Assembly: GCA_900128565.1 (NCBI GenBank)
Contig: LT636189.1
Location: 1-12,785 of the forward strand
Reading direction: 5' to 3'
DNA length: 12,785 nt
Source: Stramenopiles sp. TOSAG23-6
Lineage: Eukaryota > Sar
The notes under the pieces: model-generated
Database searches by the model: none
What the model was told of the DNA's origin: nothing
Seen by the model: only the letters and a program-made list of their open reading frames with translations
Shown: positions 9,049 to 12,785 of the stretch, in pieces
How positions within the stretch are numbered: position 1 is the first letter of the stretch
Layout: each line of letters starts with the position of its first letter
Position numbers and translations under genes: made by a program

Positions 9049-11136
9049 TTACAAACCATATGCCGCTAAACGCGATGATGAAAGTACACCCTTCTCGGGT
9101 TTCTTTTTGTTCTTCTCAGGTTTCTTTTTGTTCTCAGACTTAGCATTAAGTTCAATATTTTTTTTACTACTCTTGCGCCTCCTTTTCTTCTTCTTCTTTT
9201 CGTCACTTTGAGTATCTTTTGATTTAATAATTACATCTGTTGTAACGGAAGCATCTGTAGTTATAGTCACTGGGTCTACTGTAACAGAATTATCGACTGT
9301 TGAAGACAAATTACTATCAATTTTCTTTTCTTTTTTCGCTTTGTTTTTTTTACCTCCACGACCACGCTTTCGTTTTTTACCTCCTCGTAATGCACGTTCA
9401 GCTGCAGCTTTTTCTGCGGCAGCTTTTTCTCTCTCAATAGCTCGTTCTTTTTCTGCTTCACGCCATTTTTTAAGGAATTTTCTACGTTGTTCACCATGTA
9501 CAAATACACTTTCTGTTCTATAAGGTGCAAGTTTCTTCAAACTCACTAATTGTTTCATATCTTTTTCAGATATTTGNATAATTTGTTCAGATGAAAGTCC
9601 AAAACTTTGTTTTTCGACTTTGCGGTAATGGAAACGAACAGGCGTATCACCAATAATATCTTCATAATCTAGTTTGTAAAGTTCATCAAATTTATCACGT
9701 GCTTCGTTTTTCTTTGTTACAAGAGAACCAGTATCATAATGTTGATCTTCATTTTGTTCCGTTTCTGGCCAATCATTTCCAGCATTTTCCATTGGTGGAT
9801 ACGCCTCTTCTTCTTGATAATGCCATTCAGAATCGTCTGCGTTACCTTGTGCAGCAGCATTAGCGAATGCATTATCTTCACATTCATAGTATTCATCATT
9901 AAACATAGAATTCATTTGTTTGTCATACGCTGCAGGATCCCAATCACCTTCCAAATCAATATTAGCCAAACCTGAACTATCCACAGTACCAGTAATGTTT
10001 TCAATTTCTTTTAGTTTTGATTCAATTTCCTTTCGTTTGAGATTCTTCAAACGTTTAATTTGTTCTCTTTTCTTTGCCTTTTCAGCTTCTTTACGTTGAG
10101 CTCTAACAGCTCTGTCTTTTTTACGCTTATCTTTTTTTCGACGTAATGATCCAACAACAGTTCTAGAATGACCAGTTATTTTAGCACCTCCATCTTGTTC
10201 AAAACGGAAGTTATACTGTCTTTCAAAATCATCTGTTGCATCTAAATGATTCATATCTTTATCATCGTCATCATCAGGGGTAATAATAGGAGAAGACTGA
10301 ACAATTTGTTGATAGTTTGGAGTTTTAAGAGAATCCATTTCTTCCCATTGACGCTGAGATATAAAATTCTGAAGAAATTCTTCATCGAGAGCCTTCTTTG
10401 ATTTTTTTTGTTCTTTGCGCATTTTTTTTCCCTTAGCACCCTTTGGCAGTGGAAGAGGTTCAGAAGATGAGACAGAATGTACAGAATCATTATTTGTTCC
10501 TACATTTTGTGAATGTTTTACAGTGAATAAACCTCCAATGCTTTCCTCATTCACATCACTATTATCACATGAATCATCACTATCATCAGAAATACTACCA
10601 CTCAACGCATCAGTAAACTGTTGCTTCAACATTGATTGTTCTTCCACATAAGATTTACCAGAACTAGAAGGAGGACGAACTGGTTCATTCATTCCCGAAT
10701 TCTCCCCAGCATTTAATAATTGCGTACGTACCAAATCCTTTACATATACAGGTTTCTTTTCTTTATTTGTTAATTCGATACCTTTACCTTTCGCTTCATC
10801 GTCAGTGTCGCTATCATCAGAGTAAAATTTCACTTCATCTTTATATATTCGTGGGTCCTTATTCTTGATCATTTGAATGACATTTTCAATACAACTGTCT
10901 TTTTTTTCGGATAACTGCTCACCAATGTCATCTTCAGATTCACTAGTCTCATCAGACTCATTTGGATCAATTTTTTCATACATTTCTTTGCGCTTAACTT
11001 GTTGCAACTCTTCTCGACGTTTGCGGTCATCGTAACGCTTTGCAAACTTCTTGTTTATACTGAACCCCTTCACCTCAGGTATATTTGTAGAAGCCTCGCT
11101 TTCATTCTGAAATAATGACTTTTCAACCACTGTCAT
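9049..11136 (-). CDS. KRI1: KRI1 homologue, nucleolar 40S ribosome-assembly factor (695 aa)
   Basis: KRI1 is an essential nucleolar protein in yeast that works with Krr1 and the snR30 RNP in 18S rRNA processing and 40S assembly. Family landmarks occur in order: GFSINKKFAKRYDDRKRREEL (residues 24-44), KDPRIYKDEVKFYSDDSD (93-110), KPVYVKDLVRTQLL (128-141), and a basic coiled-coil belt (330-380). Next comes DWDPAAYDKQMNSMF (398-412) and the conserved C-terminal core DYEDIIGDTPVRFHYRKV ... FGLSSEQI ... LVSLKKLAPYR (490-540). A Lys/Arg/Ala-rich tail follows, ending SRLAAYGL. Acidic Ser/Asp tracts (60-75, 105-114, 182-195) resemble CK2 sites. The chosen ATG at 11136 begins MTVVEKSLF; the frame extends up to a GTG at 11181. 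Base 9577 is an N, giving an ATN codon (Ile or Met) at residue 520. It converges on the methyltransferase gene; its promoter lies next to the retroelement. Confidence 0.93.
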   Translation of the reverse strand: MTVVEKSLFQNESEASTNIPEVKGFSINKKFAKRYDDRKRREELQQVKRKEMYEKIDPNESDETSESEDDIGEQLSEKKDSCIENVIQMIKNKDPRIYKDEVKFYSDDSDTDDEAKGKGIELTNKEKKPVYVKDLVRTQLLNAGENSGMNEPVRPPSSSGKSYVEEQSMLKQQFTDALSGSISDDSDDSCDNSDVNEESIGGLFTVKHSQNVGTNNDSVHSVSSSEPLPLPKGAKGKKMRKEQKKSKKALDEEFLQNFISQRQWEEMDSLKTPNYQQIVQSSPIITPDDDDDKDMNHLDATDDFERQYNFRFEQDGGAKITGHSRTVVGSLRRKKDKRKKDRAVRAQRKEAEKAKKREQIKRLKNLKRKEIESKLKEIENITGTVDSSGLANIDLEGDWDPAAYDKQMNSMFNDEYYECEDNAFANAAAQGNADDSEWHYQEEEAYPPMENAGNDWPETEQNEDQHYDTGSLVTKKNEARDKFDELYKLDYEDIIGDTPVRFHYRKVEKQSFGLSSEQIXQISEKDMKQLVSLKKLAPYRTESVFVHGEQRRKFLKKWREAEKERAIEREKAAAEKAAAERALRGGKKRKRGRGGKKNKAKKEKKIDSNLSSTVDNSVTVDPVTITTDASVTTDVIIKSKDTQSDEKKKKKRRRKSSKKNIELNAKSENKKKPEKNKKKPEKGVLSSSRLAAYGL
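9091..9132 (-). repeat. 21-bp in-frame tandem repeat in the KRI1 tail
   Basis: Two adjacent 21-base units (9091-9111 and 9112-9132, one mismatch on the plus strand) encode the repeated KKKPEK-type heptads at residues 669-682, within the lysine-rich tail. Seven codons per unit preserve the frame. Confidence 0.75.
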
Positions 11137-11327
11137 TGTAGGCAAACCTTGTCGTGTGGCTTGTAGATAATATATATACACGGGTACTGTTTATACAGAA
11201 ATTGCTGAAATAGTAACTAGATAAGGTAGTGTATGTTGGAAACTCGATAAGAAGAGTCAGTTTATGATGACATGAACGGCTTGGCTCTGGTACCGGGTAA
11301 CGACCGAAACCGGTAAATTTAGGCCAG
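11137..11327 (-). promoter_or_regulatory. KRI1 upstream region, flanked by the LTR insertion
   Basis: This is 191 bases between the KRI1 ATG and the LTR edge. It contains an AT run TATATATA at 11171-11178 and, near the LTR, an inverted repeat TACCGG (11291-11296) / CCGGTA (11310-11315). No confident core promoter is seen. The LTR begins only 191 bases upstream of the KRI1 start codon, pointing away from the gene, so the native upstream promoter may have been cut short or moved by the insertion. That is inference; expression is not visible here. Confidence 0.45.
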
Positions 11328-11500
11328 TGTAGTGGAGGTCAGCAGATTTGTGACAAACGCGTGACGTGTGATCAGATTTTCTGAGCGGTTCTCGGCGTTC
11401 TCAACGCCGATTAACGCCTATACCTTATATAATCATAATAAAACTTGTTTAAAATTCAAAGTAAAGTTCTTATTCCGGTTTAATCCCGGTAATTACTACA
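11328..11500 (+). repeat. 5' LTR (173 bp, TGTAG...CTACA)
   Basis: The left edge is set by the start of identity with the copy at 12734 and by the TG dinucleotide; CAG just before it is also shared. The right edge is inferred from CTACA, a perfect 5-base inverted match to TGTAG. Inside are an 8-bp hairpin (11392-11410), a TATATAA box (11426-11432) and AATAAA (11437-11442), the usual parts of an LTR promoter and polyadenylation region. Only the first 52 bases are confirmed by the second copy, so the right edge is less sure. Confidence 0.75.
11392..11410 (+). other. 8-bp perfect hairpin in the LTR
   Basis: TCGGCGTT (11392-11399) pairs fully with AACGCCGA (11403-11410) around a 3-base loop CTC. 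It sits 16 bases before the TATATAA box, and a third AACGCC copy follows at 11413-11418. In DNA it could be a regulatory palindrome; in RNA read through the 3' LTR it could help 3'-end formation. The function is inferred. Confidence 0.6.
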
Positions 11501-11540
11501 ATAATATTATTAGTGAACTAGTATAGCATGTCTGATCAAC

Positions 11541-12320
11541 ATGCATGATATAGGAACTATTAGGAGGCTGCGCAGCGGTGTAGCCAAAGCGGCGAAACCC
11601 GAGGACGCTCGGAAAGGTGAGCAAAAAAGATGCTCATTAAACGACCCCGAAAATGAGGTCAGCGATGGAAAAGACTTACGACCCTCAAAATTGGGCGGTA
11701 AGCAGGAAATAATAACGGGACCCGTGAAAAGTTATGCGGGACTCAAGGAAATGTGTTATAATGACTCTAGCAAGGACGAAGTGGTCCAAAAGTTTAGCCT
11801 AGACTCAGATGGAAGGAGTGACTCGGAGAACTCCGAGAATGCGAGTGTTGAGGATGAATCGATAAGTTATGGTTCAGACTCTGGTGAGGATGAATCGATA
11901 AGTTATGGTTCAGACTCTGGTGAAGATGCGGTAGTAAAATCCTCAATGGGATTGCGAAGACATTCGTTACATGTAGATAACGGTTTCCAAAGAAGATTTA
12001 AACTGGAGGGCGTCATAAATGGAAATGAGAACTCCGAAGATGAGAACGCGGAAGATTTGGCGGAAGAAACTCAACCCCTAGACTCATCAAGTGACTATGG
12101 GGCAGCGAGAATGATAAAGTCCTCGATGGGACTGCGACGACACTCGTTACATGGAAGTAATGGTGTTCAGAAAAGATTTACACTGGAATATTGCGAGGAT
12201 AACCGTTCATTTGTACGAATAATGAGCGGTGGTACTATGGGGCAGGGTATGCTCTTTATGGTGCAGCTGTTGTATTGGACTCGGTGTAGATGTGGAACAG
12301 TTATGGGGCAGCACCTGTGA
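11541..12320 (+). CDS. Repeat-module protein encoded inside the LTR element (up to 259 aa)
   Basis: I recognise no family. The frame starts 41 bases after the LTR. It is built of repeated modules: a basic motif KSxxGL(R/K) at residues 63, 133 and 193, and a Q(K/R)R-type motif followed by xL at 28, 83, 150 and 210, separated by acidic Glu/Asp/Asn/Ser spacers. The best modules read KSSMGLRRHSLH...NGxQ(R/K)RFxLE, 60 residues apart, and the 12-residue cores differ only at five silent base positions. RRHS matches an AGC-kinase site pattern. The spacer also holds a perfect duplication EDESISYGSDSG. No signal peptide, membrane segment, zinc knuckle or polymerase motif is seen. After about residue 216 the repeat pattern stops and the rest (to QHL) looks unlike it, perhaps out of frame. 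It could be a derived Gag-like protein or a captured host gene. Confidence 0.6.
   Translation: MHDIGTIRRLRSGVAKAAKPEDARKGEQKRCSLNDPENEVSDGKDLRPSKLGGKQEIITGPVKSYAGLKEMCYNDSSKDEVVQKFSLDSDGRSDSENSENASVEDESISYGSDSGEDESISYGSDSGEDAVVKSSMGLRRHSLHVDNGFQRRFKLEGVINGNENSEDENAEDLAEETQPLDSSSDYGAARMIKSSMGLRRHSLHGSNGVQKRFTLEYCEDNRSFVRIMSGGTMGQGMLFMVQLLYWTRCRCGTVMGQHL
11850..11921 (+). repeat. Perfect 36-bp tandem duplication in the element's frame
   Basis: Units 11850-11885 and 11886-11921 are identical over 36 bases and encode EDESISYGSDSG twice in frame; a partial third start (GAAGATG) follows. Perfect identity suggests a recent duplication, younger than the 180-base module duplication around it. Confidence 0.9.
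11931..12188 (+). repeat. 180-bp-period coding repeat (two 78-bp conserved parts)
   Basis: Bases 11931-12008 and 12111-12188 align without gaps at an offset of exactly 180. Of 26 codons, 7 differ in amino acid and 8 differ only silently. In the 12-codon core (11937-11972 against 12117-12152) all five differences are silent. Older, diverged relatives of the module lie upstream, around residues 28 and 63-87 of the frame. Confidence 0.85.
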
Positions 12321-12352
12321 GGGCAACAACCAGTGGGTTATCCACTAAGTGT

Positions 12353-12524
12353 TTTAGCGCCGCGAGTGGGCGCTATATAAATACATTTCATTGCGAAATT
12401 CTATTCAAAACTTTCGAGGATGAAAGTGCAACGGGGGATTTAGCGCCGCAGGTGGGCGCTATACAAATACATTCTATCATGAGATTCTATTGCGAGCTTT
12501 CGAGGATGAAAGTGCAAAGGGGGA
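12353..12524 (+). repeat. 86-bp tandem pair with conserved hairpin and TATA-like motif
   Basis: Units 12353-12438 and 12439-12524 are both 86 bases and differ at about 14 positions without gaps. Each starts TTTAGCGCC and ends in GGGGGA, and each contains the stem AGCGCC/GGCGCT (12356-12361 with 12369-12374; 12442-12447 with 12455-12460) around a 7-base loop. Unit 1 continues into TATATAAATA (12374-12383); unit 2 has TATACAAATA. A period of 86 is not divisible by three, so this is not a protein repeat. It resembles a core-promoter fragment, possibly the relic of another LTR. Confidence 0.85.
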
Positions 12525-12724
12525 TTAGACAATGCGGTGGAACCTCCTTCAACAATGTACAACACATATGCGGTTTGTTTAAGAAAATATTTCGAAGGGT
12601 TTGAAACTTTCGTTAGGTACAAAATTTCGTATGAAAAAATGGTTTTCTCGGAAAATATACTTGACTTAAGTTTTATTATTTCTTTTATTTCATAATATAA
12701 CTATACAATGGGTAAGTGAATTAT

Positions 12725-12733
12725 GAGGGGCAG
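12725..12733 (+). other. Polypurine-type tract before the 3' LTR
   Basis: GAGGGGCAG directly abuts the second TGTAG. A purine-rich tract at this spot is the expected primer site for plus-strand DNA synthesis in LTR retroelements. It is short and interrupted by one C, and a role is inferred from position. Confidence 0.5.
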
Positions 12734-12785
12734 TGTAGTGGAGGTCAGCAGATTTGTGACAAACGCGTGACGTGTGATCAGATTT
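12734..12785 (+). repeat. 3' LTR, first 52 bases only
   Basis: All 52 bases match 11328-11379 exactly, and the preceding CAG matches too. The copy is cut by the end of the window, so the remaining ~121 bases, the terminal CTACA and the target-site duplication cannot be seen. Identity suggests a fairly recent insertion, though 52 bases is a small sample. Confidence 0.85.

Larger units (their letters stand above)
12321..12733 (+). other. Non-coding 3' part of the element interior
   Basis: From the end of the repeat-protein frame to the LTR there is no convincing gene. It holds a small inverted repeat AGTGG/CCACT (about 12332-12346), the 86-base tandem pair (12353-12524), an AT-rich stretch (12605-12710) and the purine-rich tract. 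A 104-codon open stretch from 12290 crosses the 86-base units in two different frames and is probably chance. Confidence 0.6.
11328..12785 (+). mobile_element. Short non-autonomous LTR retroelement (3' LTR cut by window end)
   Basis: A 173-base LTR (11328-11500) is followed by a 1233-base interior, a purine-rich tract (12725-12733) and a second copy of the LTR's first 52 bases, identical, up to the window edge. With a full second LTR the element would be about 1.58 kb. That is too short for a gag-pol polyprotein, and no reverse transcriptase, integrase, protease or RNase H motif is seen, so it would depend on another element. I cannot identify a clear tRNA primer site just after 11500. The target-site duplication cannot be checked because the right flank is outside the window. 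The interior is visibly GC-richer than the host genes (11581-11640 has 30 G+C of 60, against 18 in 2101-2160). Alternatives are two separate LTR insertions flanking unrelated DNA, or a deletion derivative of a larger element. Confidence 0.75.

Noticed and set aside
11501-11525. tRNA primer-binding site just after the LTR
   Set aside because: I compared it with the common initiator-Met 3' end form (TGGTATCAGAG) and the internal half-tRNA form used by copia-like elements, and neither is present. A different tRNA may be used; I cannot support one.
11528-11545. Earlier ATG at 11528 in the element
   Set aside because: It gives a six-residue peptide (MSDQHA) before a stop and is in another frame from the repeat protein. 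It might act as a short upstream frame but cannot be the gene's start.
11541-12320. Secreted effector (RxLR-type) reading of the element ORF
   Set aside because: There is no hydrophobic signal peptide at the start, and RRLRSG near the N-terminus is too short and out of context to count as an effector motif.
12290-12604. 104-codon open frame (begins MWNSYGAAP)
   Set aside because: It runs through both 86-base units. Because 86 is not a multiple of three, the units are read in different frames, so the sequence is not behaving as protein-coding. It resembles no known family.
12286-12619. Nested LTR bounded by TGTA (12286) and TACA (12616-12619)
   Set aside because: The ends fit TG...CA but the flanking bases show no target-site duplication, and four-base matches are common by chance. 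A relic LTR remains possible, but not with these limits.
12709-12718. Splice donor GGGTAAGTG near the element's 3' end
   Set aside because: It matches the donor consensus, but no acceptor or exon can follow before the LTR, and the host genes here show no introns.

Overview
This is a 12.8-kb piece of nuclear DNA from a eukaryote. It carries four long, single-exon protein genes and, at the right end, a retrotransposon. The host genes are AT-rich (the 60-base sample 2101-2160 has 18 G+C). They encode eukaryote-only families: the ULK4 pseudokinase, found mainly in organisms with cilia or flagella, and the nucleolar ribosome-assembly factor KRI1. Long genes without introns, very short spacers, a flagellum-associated gene and a short-LTR retroelement fit a zoosporic protist. 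An oomycete or related stramenopile is my best guess, but only a moderate one. No rRNA, tRNA, CRISPR or bacterial signal was seen.

Layout. Bases 1-421 are an upstream region. 422-2428 (+) encodes an unrecognised basic, coiled-coil-rich protein of 668 aa. It converges, with a 42-base gap, on ULK4 (6847-2471, -; 1458 aa). ULK4 diverges across 226 bases from a METTL21/METTL22-like methyltransferase (7074-8978, +; 634 aa). That gene converges, with a 70-base gap, on KRI1 (11136-9049, -; 695 aa). Strands alternate +,-,+,-, so neighbours share either a promoter region or a 3' region. The apparent upstream starts of these four frames are TTG or GTG codons. I moved each start to the first in-frame ATG.

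The right end, from 11328, holds a 173-base LTR (TGTAG...CTACA) with a TATA box, an AATAAA and a strong hairpin. After a 1233-base interior and a purine-rich tract, the first 52 bases of the LTR recur without a mismatch up to the window edge. The interior is too short for, and lacks, reverse transcriptase, integrase or protease, so this looks like a short non-autonomous LTR element. It carries one open frame (11541-12320) for an acidic/basic repeat protein. Its best-conserved 12-residue motif is present twice, and the two copies differ at five bases, all synonymous. Behind the frame lies a non-coding 86-base tandem pair with a preserved hairpin next to a TATA-like motif.

Together: KRI1 (ribosome assembly) and the methyltransferase (protein or RNA modification) are housekeeping-type genes, and ULK4 points to a flagellum or microtubule role. 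Nothing shows that the four host genes act in one pathway. The least explained part is the retroelement and its repeat protein.
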